The position numbers were made by a program, and so were the translations under genes. 64,000 nt of DNA from Acidobacteriota bacterium (GTDB taxonomy: Bacteria; Acidobacteriota; Terriglobia; Versatilivoradales; Versatilivoraceae), in contig JAJDUG010000072.1 in assembly GCA_022826755.1 (NCBI GenBank), positions 1-64,000 of the forward strand, given 5' to 3'. This document shows, one piece after another, positions 25,893 through 34,480 of the stretch. How positions within the stretch are numbered: the stretch's first letter is position 1; every line of letters begins with the position of its first letter. The notes beneath the pieces were generated by a model, which saw nothing but the letters and a program-made list of their open reading frames with translations, was not told the DNA's origin and ran no database searches.

Positions 25893-27407
25893 TTGGGATT
25901 CCTGCATCCCCTGGACTGGACCCTCTTTGGCGGCTACCTGGTGGCGGTGCTGGCCCTGGGCCTGTGGTTCGCCCGCGAACAGCACTCCAACGAGGACTTT
26001 TTTCTGGGGGGGCGGAAGATGTCCTGGCTGCCGGTGGGCCTCTCCATGTTCGCCTCCATCTTCAGCTCCAACTCCTTCGTGGGCCTTCCCACCCAGGCCG
26101 CCTTCGGCAACTACCACATCTATTTCGCCATCATCAGCATTCCGCTGCTGGTGGTGCCGGTGGTGGGCTGGGTCTTCGTGCCCCTGTTCCACCGCCTGGG
26201 CGTGACCAGCGCCTACGAATACCTGGAGCTGCGCTTCAACCGGCCCATCCGGCTGATCGGCAGCTCGCTGTTCATGATCTACACCTTCGCCTGGATGGGG
26301 AACCTGCTCTACGCCGTCAGCCACGTCATCGAACCGGTGCTGGGTCTGAGCACGGACGACCTGGCTACCACCGCCTGGCTGCTGGTGGGCATCGGCGCCT
26401 TCGCCACCCTGTATACGGCCCTGGGAGGGTTCAAGGCCGTGATTTGGACCGACATCTTCCAAGCCGTGGCCCTGGGCGGCGGCATGCTGGCCGTACTGCT
26501 GCTGGCGCTGGGACGGATCGAGGGAGGCTGGGCCGGAATGATCGAGATGGGGCAGGCCCACGGCAAGTTCGAGATGTTCGACTTTCGCTTCGACATGTCC
26601 CCAGGCGTGGACAACGTCTACTCCTCCCTGGCCATCGGCCTGTTCGCCTTCTTCCCCTGGTACGCCGTGACCCTGACGGCGGTGCAGCGCTACGTGTCCA
26701 TGCCCACGCCGCGGGCGGCCCAGCGCTCCCTGATCGTCAACGGGGTGATGTCGGGGGCCGTATGCCTGATCTTCTTCCTGGTAGGCTCCACCCTCTACGC
26801 CTTCTACCACCAGGAAGTCCCGGGCGCCGCCACGGCCGCCGCGGGGTTCCCCCCGCTCCATCAGAACCAGATCCTGCCCAACTTCGTGCTGACCGAGATC
26901 GCCCAGGTGGGCCTGCTGGGCCTGTTGCTGTCGGGGCTGTTCGCGGCCGCCATGAGCAGCATCGACAGCGGCATCAACGCCCTGACCGCTACCGTGGTCT
27001 GCGACTGGATGTCCAACCGCCAACTGAAGGTGGGATTCAGCCGGCTGCTCTGCGCCGCTTTCGGCGCCGGCGGCATCCTGGCGGCGGTGCTGATCCTCTA
27101 CCAGCAGTCCGAGGTCTACCAGCTCATCATCAGCCTCTCGGGAACGTTTCTGGGCCTGCTGCTGGGCATCTTCCTGCTGGGGATGCTCTCCAAGCGGGCC
27201 AATGCGCCGGGCGTGCTGATCGGCCTGGCGGCGGGCTCCCTGACCCTGGCCCTGGCCTGGACCCATGTCGGAGGCCAATGGTACGGCGCCTTCACCTGCC
27301 TGCCCACGGTAGCGGTGGGCTGGCTGGCCAGCCGCTATTTCGAAGCGCCGCCGGCGTCCAGGTTGAAGGGGCTGGTTTTCACTCCCCTCCGGGGGATGCG
27401 CTCGTGA
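25893..27407 (+). CDS. Sodium:solute symporter (SSS family)
   Basis: The 504-residue membrane protein has 13 or so hydrophobic segments and the SSS landmarks NEDFFLGGRKMSWLPVGLSMFASIFSSNSF (first segments, split for sodium binding), GGFKAVIWTDIFQA and AAAMSSIDSGINALTATVVCDW. The start is a TTG at 25893, 26 bases after the small mobile element; the first ATG in frame would remove the first membrane segment. The substrate is unknown; it is not adjacent to catabolic genes. Confidence 0.85.
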   Translation: MGFLHPLDWTLFGGYLVAVLALGLWFAREQHSNEDFFLGGRKMSWLPVGLSMFASIFSSNSFVGLPTQAAFGNYHIYFAIISIPLLVVPVVGWVFVPLFHRLGVTSAYEYLELRFNRPIRLIGSSLFMIYTFAWMGNLLYAVSHVIEPVLGLSTDDLATTAWLLVGIGAFATLYTALGGFKAVIWTDIFQAVALGGGMLAVLLLALGRIEGGWAGMIEMGQAHGKFEMFDFRFDMSPGVDNVYSSLAIGLFAFFPWYAVTLTAVQRYVSMPTPRAAQRSLIVNGVMSGAVCLIFFLVGSTLYAFYHQEVPGAATAAAGFPPLHQNQILPNFVLTEIAQVGLLGLLLSGLFAAAMSSIDSGINALTATVVCDWMSNRQLKVGFSRLLCAAFGAGGILAAVLILYQQSEVYQLIISLSGTFLGLLLGIFLLGMLSKRANAPGVLIGLAAGSLTLALAWTHVGGQWYGAFTCLPTVAVGWLASRYFEAPPASRLKGLVFTPLRGMRS

Positions 27408-27866
27408 AGGTCGCAGCCCAGAGATGAAGTCAAAAACTGGCGAGTCGATTGCAAATCAAGGCCGATATTCAAGCTGTCAACCACAAACCTGCGACACGAA
27501 GACTCCTACCTTTCGGTTTCAAATCCATACCAGTCCGCCTGTGATTTCCTGGAGCAATCCAGGTCTTTGCGTGGCGTAGCTTGTACTCAAAGAGGAAGGA
27601 GAACCACGACCCGTCTCCATGTTACACTCACAGAACAAAGCCATCCTACCCTTTGGGGCCAAACGATTTGCATTGTTCCCTGCAGGAGTTGGCCAAGGGG
27701 CACTACCCCTGCGGAACCCGTTTCCGTCAAGGGGTGGGGGAAAGGATCCTGCGAGTCAGCTTGGCGAGAAACGAGCCAGCCGCGAGCGGCTTACATCGGC
27801 TGAGAAAAACTCACAGGGGCCAATCACCAGTTGACTGAATCAGCGCACTGATTCGACGGCGAAAAC
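27408..27866. other. Left border region of the accessory island, no recognised gene
   Basis: About 460 bases of lower GC than the flanking symporter gene. It holds short overlapping frames (for example 27619-27834) that match nothing I recognise and have poor ribosome sites. It separates chromosomal transport genes from the AlbA_2/ParA island and may contain the insertion boundary. Confidence 0.45.
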
Positions 27867-29099
27867 ATGCAAGAAGAACGACTCGGTACGATGTGGCTGA
27901 CAGATACGGAATTGCAAGACGCGATGGATCACGGCGAGAGCTTCCGCGTCGAGTTCAAGGAAACGCTGAACGGCGACGCACCGACCCGGATCCGAGAGGC
28001 CGTCTGTGCGTTTTCCAATGACTTGCCGGGATCCGGTCAAGCCGGCGTTGTATTCGTTGGTCTGAAAGACACCGGAGAGGCCAGTGGCATAGAAATTGAC
28101 GATCAGTTGCTGATTGGACTGAGCGCCATCAAGACGGACGGCAACATTGTTCCGCCTCCGTCCATGCTTGTCGAGAAGAGGACCCTGAACGACAAGCCGG
28201 TCGCCGTGGTCATCGTGTTGCCGTCGGACTCTCCACCGGTCCGCTTCCGAGGGTCGATTCACGTGCGGTACGGTCCCCGACGCGGAATCGCGACCGAGCA
28301 GGATGAACGTATACTGAACGAGAAGCGCAGGGCGCACACGATCCCGTTCGATATTCAGCCCGTACCCGGGGCCACCGTCGCCGACCTCATCATTCGCCGG
28401 TTCGACGAGGAATATCTGCCCCAGGCATTTAGTGCCGAGATCCTTGAAGCCAATCAACGCAGCAGCGAACAGCGTTTGGCAAGTGCGAAGATGATCGCTT
28501 CCGCCACCGATCCTACTGCCACCGTTCTGGGCCTTCTGGTGCTCGGCAAGCGCCCCCGGGACTTCATCCCCAACTCCTATATCCAATTCCTGCGCATTGA
28601 CGGGACCGAATTGTCAGATCCCATCGTCGACGAGGAAGCCATCGACGGAACGCTTCCAGAGATCATACGGCGCGTCGACGACAAGATGAGGGCGCACATC
28701 CGCACGAGCATCGACCTGACCAAGACCGACAAGGAGCGGCGCGAGTCGACCTATCCCCTGCAGGCGCTTCAGCAGATCACGCGGAATGCGGTGATGCACC
28801 GCACCTACGAGGCCACCAACGCGCCCGTGCGGGTCAACTGGTTCACGGATCGCGTCGAAATCCACAACCCCGGCGGCGCATTCGGCGTCGTGACTCGAGA
28901 AAATTTCGGGCAGCCCGGTGTGACCGACTACCGGAATCCCAATGTGGCGGAGGCCCTGAAAGTGTTCGGGTATGTGCAGCGCTTTGGCGCGGGCATCGCC
29001 ATCGCCAGAAACGCATTGAGGGACCATGGCCATCCCGATCTGGAATTCGTCATTGAAAATGCCTTTGTCCAGGCAACTATCCGGAGGCGCTCACCGTGA
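27867..29099 (+). CDS. AlbA_2/Schlafen-like putative DNA-binding protein with C-terminal HATPase domain
   Basis: The 410-residue protein begins with an AlbA_2 (divergent AAA_4/Schlafen-like) domain: ESFRVEFKETL, then REAVCAFSNDLPGSGQAGVVFVGLKDTGEASGI (residues about 20-100), and SIHVRYGPRRGIAT. The C-terminal part matches the HATPase_c_4 region of RecG-like regulators: LQALQQITRNAVMHRTYEATNAPVRV (N-x-x-x-H Bergerat-type motif) and VEIHNPGGAFG. Such proteins are annotated as ATP-binding transcriptional regulators and often occur in phage-defence islands. Its stop overlaps the ParA-like start (GTGA, 29096-29099). An alternative start is the ATG at 27891. Confidence 0.82.
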   Translation: MQEERLGTMWLTDTELQDAMDHGESFRVEFKETLNGDAPTRIREAVCAFSNDLPGSGQAGVVFVGLKDTGEASGIEIDDQLLIGLSAIKTDGNIVPPPSMLVEKRTLNDKPVAVVIVLPSDSPPVRFRGSIHVRYGPRRGIATEQDERILNEKRRAHTIPFDIQPVPGATVADLIIRRFDEEYLPQAFSAEILEANQRSSEQRLASAKMIASATDPTATVLGLLVLGKRPRDFIPNSYIQFLRIDGTELSDPIVDEEAIDGTLPEIIRRVDDKMRAHIRTSIDLTKTDKERRESTYPLQALQQITRNAVMHRTYEATNAPVRVNWFTDRVEIHNPGGAFGVVTRENFGQPGVTDYRNPNVAEALKVFGYVQRFGAGIAIARNALRDHGHPDLEFVIENAFVQATIRRRSP

Positions 29100-30094
29100 C
29101 CATCCCCGTACTGACCTTTTTCAACAACAAGGGCGGCGTGGGCAAGACATCCCTCGTTTACCATCTGGCCTGGATGCTGTCGCAAACCGGTCAACGGGTG
29201 CTCGCCTGCGACCTGGATCCCCAAGCCAACCTATCAGCCGGGTTCCTGGAAGAACAACGGCTGGAAATGCTTTGGGACGGAGGGACCGGGAAGCGCGGGA
29301 AAACCATTTTCGAATGCGTGAGGCCTCTGTTGGAGGTCGGGGATTTGTTGCCTCCTGCACTTCAGAAGATCTCCGAGTCTCTCGAACTCATTCCCGGCGA
29401 CCTCGCGCTTTCCGGCTTCGAGGATACGTTGTCCGGTGAATGGCCGGACGCTCTGGGCTCTACAAACCTGTACCGACCGTTCCGCATTTTGACCGCCTTC
29501 TGGACCGTGATGCAGGAGGGTGCGAAAGCGATGGAGGCAACAGTCATTCTGGCTGATGTCGGCCCCAATCTCGGAGCAATCAACCGCTCCGCCCTCATCG
29601 CCACCGATTATGTCATCGTTCCGCTCGGAGCCGACCTGTTTTCCCTCCAGGGCCTGCGCAACCTTGGCCCGACTCTTCAACGTTGGCGCCGCGATTGGAA
29701 AAGGAGGAAAGAGAACTGGTCAGAGGCGTCGTTCTCCATACCGGAGGGCGGCATGAAACCCCTAGGGTATATTGTACAGCAGCACGGCGTCCGGCTCAGC
29801 CGCCCGGTCAAGGCATATGATCGATGGATCAATCGCATGCCGGAAGAGTACGCCAGGAACCTACTCGATCAGCTCAACGGGCAGTTTCCCGCATCGCCAA
29901 GCCAGGATCCTGCTTGTCTGGCCACGGTCAAGCATTATCGCAGCTTGGTCCCGATGGCCCAAGAGCACCGCAAGCCGATCTTCGAACTCACTCCGGCAGA
30001 CGGGGCCATCGGGAGCCACGCGGCCTCTGTTCAGATTGCGCGCCATGACTTCAAGCAGCTCGCAACGCAAATCATCCAGGAGGCATTTGAATGA
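29096..30094 (+). CDS. ParA/MinD-type P-loop ATPase
   Basis: This 332-residue ATPase starts at a GTG overlapping the previous stop. The deviant Walker A motif is KGGVGKT at residues 12-18, then DLDPQANLSAGF (Walker A' region), and VILADVGPNLGAINRSALIA corresponds to Walker B. The C-terminal third (from about residue 230) includes VQQHGVRLSRPVKAYDRWINRMP, absent from plasmid ParA. There is no ParB-like gene nearby, so partition is unlikely; coupling to the AlbA_2 gene suggests a regulatory or defence role. Confidence 0.85.
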   Translation: MTIPVLTFFNNKGGVGKTSLVYHLAWMLSQTGQRVLACDLDPQANLSAGFLEEQRLEMLWDGGTGKRGKTIFECVRPLLEVGDLLPPALQKISESLELIPGDLALSGFEDTLSGEWPDALGSTNLYRPFRILTAFWTVMQEGAKAMEATVILADVGPNLGAINRSALIATDYVIVPLGADLFSLQGLRNLGPTLQRWRRDWKRRKENWSEASFSIPEGGMKPLGYIVQQHGVRLSRPVKAYDRWINRMPEEYARNLLDQLNGQFPASPSQDPACLATVKHYRSLVPMAQEHRKPIFELTPADGAIGSHAASVQIARHDFKQLATQIIQEAFE

Positions 30095-30206
30095 TGTGCT
30101 TGACCCTTCGTCAGGTCGGGGCAATCGTTGAAAGGCCAGGCAGGATCGCTACTCTCTCAAGAGGGCATTTCAGCCAAACTGTCGGCAAATGCCCAGGAGA
30201 TTTGAA

Positions 30207-30887
30207 GTGACATCTGCAAGCGACGCCTCCAACACCTGCGACGGTCATTGCCCCCGATGCGATCAGAACCTCAACGCTGATATCGTTGCATCGGAATCGT
30301 GCAGGGAGTCATGGAACCAACCCGGCTTGGGCTCATTGTCGGAAATCGACACCTACCGGATTCTTCGATGCCGCGGCTGCAAAACGCTCTACGTTCAGCG
30401 CATGTACTGGTTCTCCGAAAGTCAAGACCCTCCACATGTAACTGATTGGCCGTCACCTCCAGCACCTGACTGGGTAGGCCAACTTGACGACCACACGCTC
30501 CAGAATCTGCTGCACGAAGTATATGGCGCTCGGAATGCCGGTCACCGGGTTCTTGCTGCAATCGGAGCCCGCGCCGCCCTGGACCGTGCGATGGTGTTGA
30601 ACGGAGCCGAGGGAGCTTCTTTCAGAGAGAAATTCAAGGCACTTCGAGAAAAAGGGATCATCAGCGAAACCGAGAAGCGGATGCTCGGTAAGCTGACTGA
30701 CGCGGGCAGCGCAGCGGCTCACCGTGGCTGGAGCCCCAAACGAGAGGAACTGACCACACTGATTGATGGCATGAAGTCTTTTCTCCATCGCACCCTCGTA
30801 CTCAAGAGCGCGGTCAACGCTATCAGTCATCCTTCCAGACCAAAGAAGTCCAAAGGAATTTCCGACAGCAGTAGACCTTCCCAATAA
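30207..30887 (+). CDS. Zinc-ribbon DUF4145-domain protein
   Basis: The preferred start is GTG at 30207 because AGGAGA (30195-30200) precedes it; an ATG at 30189 has no ribosome site. The 226-residue product begins with a zinc ribbon (CPRCDQN and RCRGCKTLYV, two CxxC pairs). The DUF4145 core, from about residue 105, is ARNAGHRVLAAIGARAALDRAMVLNGAEG, then FREKFKALREKGIIS, and DAGSAAAHRGW. DUF4145 occurs alone or in restriction-modification and other defence proteins. A 7-bp hairpin (30163-30169 with 30188-30194) lies just before the ribosome site. It is 112 bases after the ParA-like gene, same strand. Confidence 0.75.
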   Translation: MTSASDASNTCDGHCPRCDQNLNADIVASESCRESWNQPGLGSLSEIDTYRILRCRGCKTLYVQRMYWFSESQDPPHVTDWPSPPAPDWVGQLDDHTLQNLLHEVYGARNAGHRVLAAIGARAALDRAMVLNGAEGASFREKFKALREKGIISETEKRMLGKLTDAGSAAAHRGWSPKREELTTLIDGMKSFLHRTLVLKSAVNAISHPSRPKKSKGISDSSRPSQ

Positions 30888-30917
30888 AGGAAGTTTGACG
30901 AATTCACGGGAGCGCTT

Positions 30918-31208
30918 ATGACCAGAGATGAAGTCCTCAAGGTGCTGCGAGCGCATAAGGCGACCCTTTCGCAACGATTCGGGGTCGCCGATCTCGTCCT
31001 CTTCGGCTCCGTGGCTCGCGACCAGGCATTAGAAGACAGCGACATTAACCTCCTGGTTCGTTTCGACGGACCGACAACCTCCAAAGGGTACTTCGGCACC
31101 CAGTTTTACCTGGAAGATCTGCTGGGGCGTTCCGTCGATCTGGTAACTCAGAAAGCGCTGCGGGCGGAACTACGTCCATATGTTGAGCAGGAGGCCGTCC
31201 ATGTCTAG
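30918..31208 (+). CDS. Minimal nucleotidyltransferase (MNT antitoxin type) with altered active site
   Basis: The 96-residue protein has the MNT fold: LVLFGSVARDQALEDSDINLLV (residues 27-47) and GRSVDLVTQKALR. Active MNT proteins carry GS...SDxD; here the second Asp is Asn (S41-D42-I43-N44), which should weaken metal binding. MNT proteins are normally antitoxins that AMPylate or adenylylate a HEPN toxin encoded next door. The last codons overlap the ATG of a broken HEPN frame (31201), the normal coupled arrangement. It may be a leftover. Confidence 0.8.
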   Translation: MTRDEVLKVLRAHKATLSQRFGVADLVLFGSVARDQALEDSDINLLVRFDGPTTSKGYFGTQFYLEDLLGRSVDLVTQKALRAELRPYVEQEAVHV

Positions 31209-31287
31209 CGCCGGTGAGGGAGCACGGGAATGGCGTTTCTATGTGGCCGACATGATTGAATTCGCTGAAAAGGAGGCAGCCTCATGC
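31201..31287 (+). pseudogene. Truncated HEPN (DUF86-like) toxin start
   Basis: An ATG at 31201 overlaps the MNT stop and reads MSSAGEGAREWRFYVADMIE followed by FAEKEAA, which matches the beginning of HEPN toxins that pair with MNT antitoxins. After about 28 codons the similarity ends at the start of the reductoisomerase-like gene, and the frame stops about 14 codons later. The HEPN RNase motif (Rx4-6H) is absent. This is too short to be found by simple gene length cutoffs. Confidence 0.65.
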
Positions 31288-32267
31288 GCAAGATCTATTT
31301 CGATGAAGACGTCGACCTGGCTCCCCTGAAAGACCGCCTCATCGGCGTGATCGGATACGGCAACCAGGGGAGCGCCCAGGCCCGCAACCTGCGGGACAGC
31401 GGGCTGGAAGTGATCGTGGGCAACCGACGGGATGCCTACTATCAGCAAGCCCAGCGAGACGGGTTTCCGGTCTTCTCCATCGCTCAGGCGACTTCCAGGG
31501 CCGACCTGGTCCTGGTGGGCATTCCGGACGAAATCCAGCAGCAGGTCTACGAGCGGCACATGCAAAAGCACATCCGCGGCGGGCAGGTGCTGGACTTCGC
31601 CAGCAGTTACGGCTACCGCTTCAAGTGCATCCAGCCCCCTCCCGACGTCGACGTGGTGATGATGTCCCCCCGTGCCATGGGCGTCACCGTGCGCGAGCTC
31701 TTCCTGGAGGGAAAGGGCGTTCCGGCCTTCGTGGCCGTGGGCCACGACGCCTCCGGCCAGGCCCGCCAAGTCGCGCTGGCGCTGGCCAAGGGGGTGGGGT
31801 GCACCCGCGCCGGGGTTCTGGAGTGCACCTTCCAGGACGAAGCCGACGTGAACCTCTTCGGAGAGCAGGCTTTGTGGCCGCTCTTCAACCAGGCCCTGCT
31901 GCTCTCCTACGAGGTGCTGGTGGAGGCGGGAGTGCCCCCCGAGCTGGTCGCCCTGGAGTTTTACGCCTCCGGAGAGGCCGGAGAGATCTTCCACAAGATG
32001 GCGGTCGAGGGCATGTTCGAGCAGACCCGCTATCACTCACCCACATCCCAGTATGGAACGCTGACCCGGCACGAAAAGCTCCCCGCCGAAGAAGTCAAGC
32101 AGCGCATGAAAGACACCCTGAGGGACATCCGCAACGGGCGTTTTGCCGAGGAGTGGGCCCGCGAGCAGGCCGCCGGCTACCCCAATCTCAAGAGGCTGCG
32201 GCGGCAAGCCTTCCGTCATCCCCTGAATCGCGTCGAGAAGAACATTCGGCCCTTGACGCCGCGCTGA
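31284..32267 (+). CDS. Ketol-acid reductoisomerase-like protein with altered catalytic residues
   Basis: The 327-residue protein has the KARI layout: NAD(P)-binding VIGYGNQGSAQARNL (residues 22-36), then GIPDEIQQQVYE, and a knotted C-terminal domain beginning at TFQDEADVNLFGEQ (182-195). Two active-site positions differ from true IlvC: the FAHGF-type His is replaced (F105-A-S-S-Y), and the metal ligand Asp is Asn190, while Glu194 is kept. The second metal region reads ALEFYASGEAGE. It is therefore probably a related reductase, not a classical branched-chain amino acid enzyme. The ribosome site AAGGAGG (about 31270) lies in the broken HEPN sequence. No ilvB, ilvN or ilvD gene is nearby. Confidence 0.75.
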   Translation: MRKIYFDEDVDLAPLKDRLIGVIGYGNQGSAQARNLRDSGLEVIVGNRRDAYYQQAQRDGFPVFSIAQATSRADLVLVGIPDEIQQQVYERHMQKHIRGGQVLDFASSYGYRFKCIQPPPDVDVVMMSPRAMGVTVRELFLEGKGVPAFVAVGHDASGQARQVALALAKGVGCTRAGVLECTFQDEADVNLFGEQALWPLFNQALLLSYEVLVEAGVPPELVALEFYASGEAGEIFHKMAVEGMFEQTRYHSPTSQYGTLTRHEKLPAEEVKQRMKDTLRDIRNGRFAEEWAREQAAGYPNLKRLRRQAFRHPLNRVEKNIRPLTPR

Positions 32268-32274
32268 CCTGCCA

Positions 32275-33258
32275 ATGATGCATGCGACCGGGCGCAGAAC
32301 CTTGCGGGCCCTGCTGATGCTGCTGGGTCTGGGCCTGGCGGCCTACCTCGTCTATCGGCTCGGTCCCGGCCGGATTTTCTCCCTGCTGCTCCAGATCGGC
32401 TGGCACCTGGCGGCCCTGGCGGGCATTCACGCCCTCTACCAGGGCGTGCGGGCGGCGGCGCTCTCCCGATGCCTGCTCGGAATCCAGGTGTCCTATCGTG
32501 ATGTCCTTTGGATTCGAATCTCCGGCGAAGCCGTGCGGGTCCTGACCTCCACCGGGCCTCTGTTGGCAGAGCCCGCCAAGGCCTGGCTGCTCAAGCGGAG
32601 AGGGTTGGCCCTCCACCAGGCCTTCGCCTCCACCCTGTCCGAGATCCTTTTCTACAATCTCTGCGCCACGGCCATTGCCGCCGCAGGCTTTGCCGCCCTG
32701 GCCCTCCAGGTCCCCCTGGAGCCCTCCCTGCGGGCATCGGTCTGGGCCGCCGTGCTCCTCCTCGGCGGCATCCTGCTGGTGGCTGTAGTCGCTTTCGCCC
32801 GGCGGTCCTATCTCTTTCATTCCGTTCTCAAGCGGCTCAGCCGGCGAGCCTGGCTATCAAGCCGAGTGACGCCCCACCTGGAACGGGTGAGGCAGATGGA
32901 GGAGGTCCTTTTCAGGGTGGTCTACGACCGGCCGGCCCGGTTCCTGGCGGTTGTCGCACTGCAAGCCACAGCCCACCTTCTGCTGATTCTGGAGGTGTAC
33001 TGGGTGCTGGCGGTGCTGGGGGACCCGCCGCCACTGCTCCATCCCCTGTTGATCGAAACCACCAGCAAGTTCATCAGCCTCCTCTTTCTGTTCGTTCCCA
33101 TGCAACTGGGGGTGGCCGAGGGAGCCTACGCCCTCGTGCTCGCCCTGCTGGGTCTTCCGGCCGCCGTGGGCGTGACTCTCTCCCTGGTACGCCGCCTGCG
33201 CAGCCTGTTGGTTGCCGGAGTGGGCCTGCTCTGCTGGTGGGCGCTGGGCCGGCGGTAA
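32275..33258 (+). CDS. Lysylphosphatidylglycerol synthase TM-region/UPF0104 flippase-like membrane protein
   Basis: This 327-residue integral membrane protein has seven to eight hydrophobic segments and the UPF0104/LPG_synthase_TM signatures SGEAVRVLTSTGPLLAEPAKAWLLKRRG (residues about 84-111) and KFISLLFLFVPMQLGVAEGAYALV (about 269-292). Family members are flippase or lipid-modification related. It starts 7 bases after the reductoisomerase-like gene and probably shares its transcript. Confidence 0.8.
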   Translation: MMHATGRRTLRALLMLLGLGLAAYLVYRLGPGRIFSLLLQIGWHLAALAGIHALYQGVRAAALSRCLLGIQVSYRDVLWIRISGEAVRVLTSTGPLLAEPAKAWLLKRRGLALHQAFASTLSEILFYNLCATAIAAAGFAALALQVPLEPSLRASVWAAVLLLGGILLVAVVAFARRSYLFHSVLKRLSRRAWLSSRVTPHLERVRQMEEVLFRVVYDRPARFLAVVALQATAHLLLILEVYWVLAVLGDPPPLLHPLLIETTSKFISLLFLFVPMQLGVAEGAYALVLALLGLPAAVGVTLSLVRRLRSLLVAGVGLLCWWALGRR

Positions 33259-33523
33259 TCCGTTTGGCGCGACCTGGGTGACGCCGTAGAAGTGGGGCGA
33301 TTGCTGCCGCCGCTTTGCGGCTCATTGGTCCCCCTGGGCGGCGTTTGTTGGTTCTGCCGAGGATAACGTAGAATTTGGGCGCGAAGGGGTCCACCTGTCT
33401 TCTGGTCTGTTTGTGTATATTCGTGTTAATTCGTGGTTCGTCTTCATTCAACGATCGGCCATTTTTTCTCGAGTGATCCGCATGACAGAGAAGGGCCCCG
33501 GTTAATCAGGAGAAAAATCATCC
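33259..33523. other. Intergenic region with a dispersed AT-rich repeat
   Basis: About 265 bases. The segment 33409-33438, tttgtgtatattcgtgttaa and following, is of a type seen repeatedly in non-coding DNA of some bacterial genomes; a shorter similar string (gtcttcgtgtatattcatcc) is at 56731-56750. No gene is recognised. Confidence 0.4.
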
Positions 33524-34480
33524 ATGGATTTCGATAATGCCCGGCAACGCTTGTGCGGCTGTTACGTCACCGTCCCCACGCTGTTCCACGACGACTCCGA
33601 GCTGTCATTGAACCTTGAAGGGATCCGGAGGCACGTGGGTTTCCTCCTGGGGGGAGGCCTCAAGAGCGGCAACGCCGTCTTCCTGGCAGGTGGAGCCGCC
33701 GGCGATTTCTCGACCATGACCTTCGAGGAGCGGGTGGTCGTGGCCGGAGCCGTGGTGGAGGCGGTAGGGGGGCGGGCGCCGGTGGCCATGGGCGCCCAGA
33801 CCACCAGCACGGCCGAGTTGCGCCGCCTGGCCCGGGCAGCCCGGGACCTGGGGGCCCACTACATCCAGGTCTCCTGTCCCTATTACTTTCGCCATTCCGA
33901 AGAAGACTTCTACGAATACGTGGTGGCGGCCGCCGAAGCCAGCGATATCGGCATCATTGTCTACAACACCTTCTGGACCAGCACCGGAGTGACGCTGGGC
34001 CTGGTCGGCCGCCTGGCCGAAATACCCAACGTGGTGGGCCTCAAGTGGGCTACGCCCTTCCCCGGCTGGATGACCTTCGAGCAAGTGGTGGAAGCCTACG
34101 GACGGCGGTTTTCGGTGATCGACAACCAGATGCATTTCGTGACCAGCCACATGCTGGGGGCCCGGGGCTTCGAGGTCCACGTCTGCAACTACTGGCCGGA
34201 GTGGGGAGTCCAACTGGTCGAACAACTGAACCGGAAGGACTACCCGCGGGTTCAAGCCATGTTGACCCGGACGGCGCAACCCTTCATGAAGCTCTGGTCG
34301 CAGATCGAGCAGGAGTACACCTCGGGCGACGGCTACCTGGACAAGCTGTGCATGGAGCTGGTGGGCCTGCCTTCCAGCCGCTGCCGTCCTCCAACCCGGG
34401 ACGTCCGGGAGCGCTACCGGGAGGACGCGCGCGGCATGCTCCTCCAAGCCGGAGTGCCCCGCGTGCAGGGGGCCGCCTAA
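33524..34480 (+). CDS. DapA/NanA-family class I aldolase (lyase or synthase)
   Basis: The 318-residue protein is a TIM-barrel pyruvate-dependent aldolase of the dihydrodipicolinate synthase/N-acetylneuraminate lyase family. The Schiff-base Lys is K174 (VVGLKWATP) and the Tyr is Y147 (IIVYNTFW). The usual GxxGE motif is replaced by GGAAGDF (residues 57-63), which suggests a substrate other than that of DapA. The next genes downstream are an M20 peptidase and an SSS symporter on the same strand, so it probably belongs to a catabolic cluster. Confidence 0.83.
   Translation: MDFDNARQRLCGCYVTVPTLFHDDSELSLNLEGIRRHVGFLLGGGLKSGNAVFLAGGAAGDFSTMTFEERVVVAGAVVEAVGGRAPVAMGAQTTSTAELRRLARAARDLGAHYIQVSCPYYFRHSEEDFYEYVVAAAEASDIGIIVYNTFWTSTGVTLGLVGRLAEIPNVVGLKWATPFPGWMTFEQVVEAYGRRFSVIDNQMHFVTSHMLGARGFEVHVCNYWPEWGVQLVEQLNRKDYPRVQAMLTRTAQPFMKLWSQIEQEYTSGDGYLDKLCMELVGLPSSRCRPPTRDVRERYREDARGMLLQAGVPRVQGAA

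Noticed and set aside
29096-30094. Plasmid partition locus or replication origin
   Set aside because: The ParA-like gene has no ParB-like partner, no centromere-type repeats nearby and a different C-terminal part.
31284-32267. Calling the gene a true ilvC
   Set aside because: The active-site His and one metal-ligand Asp are replaced and no branched-chain amino acid genes are next to it.
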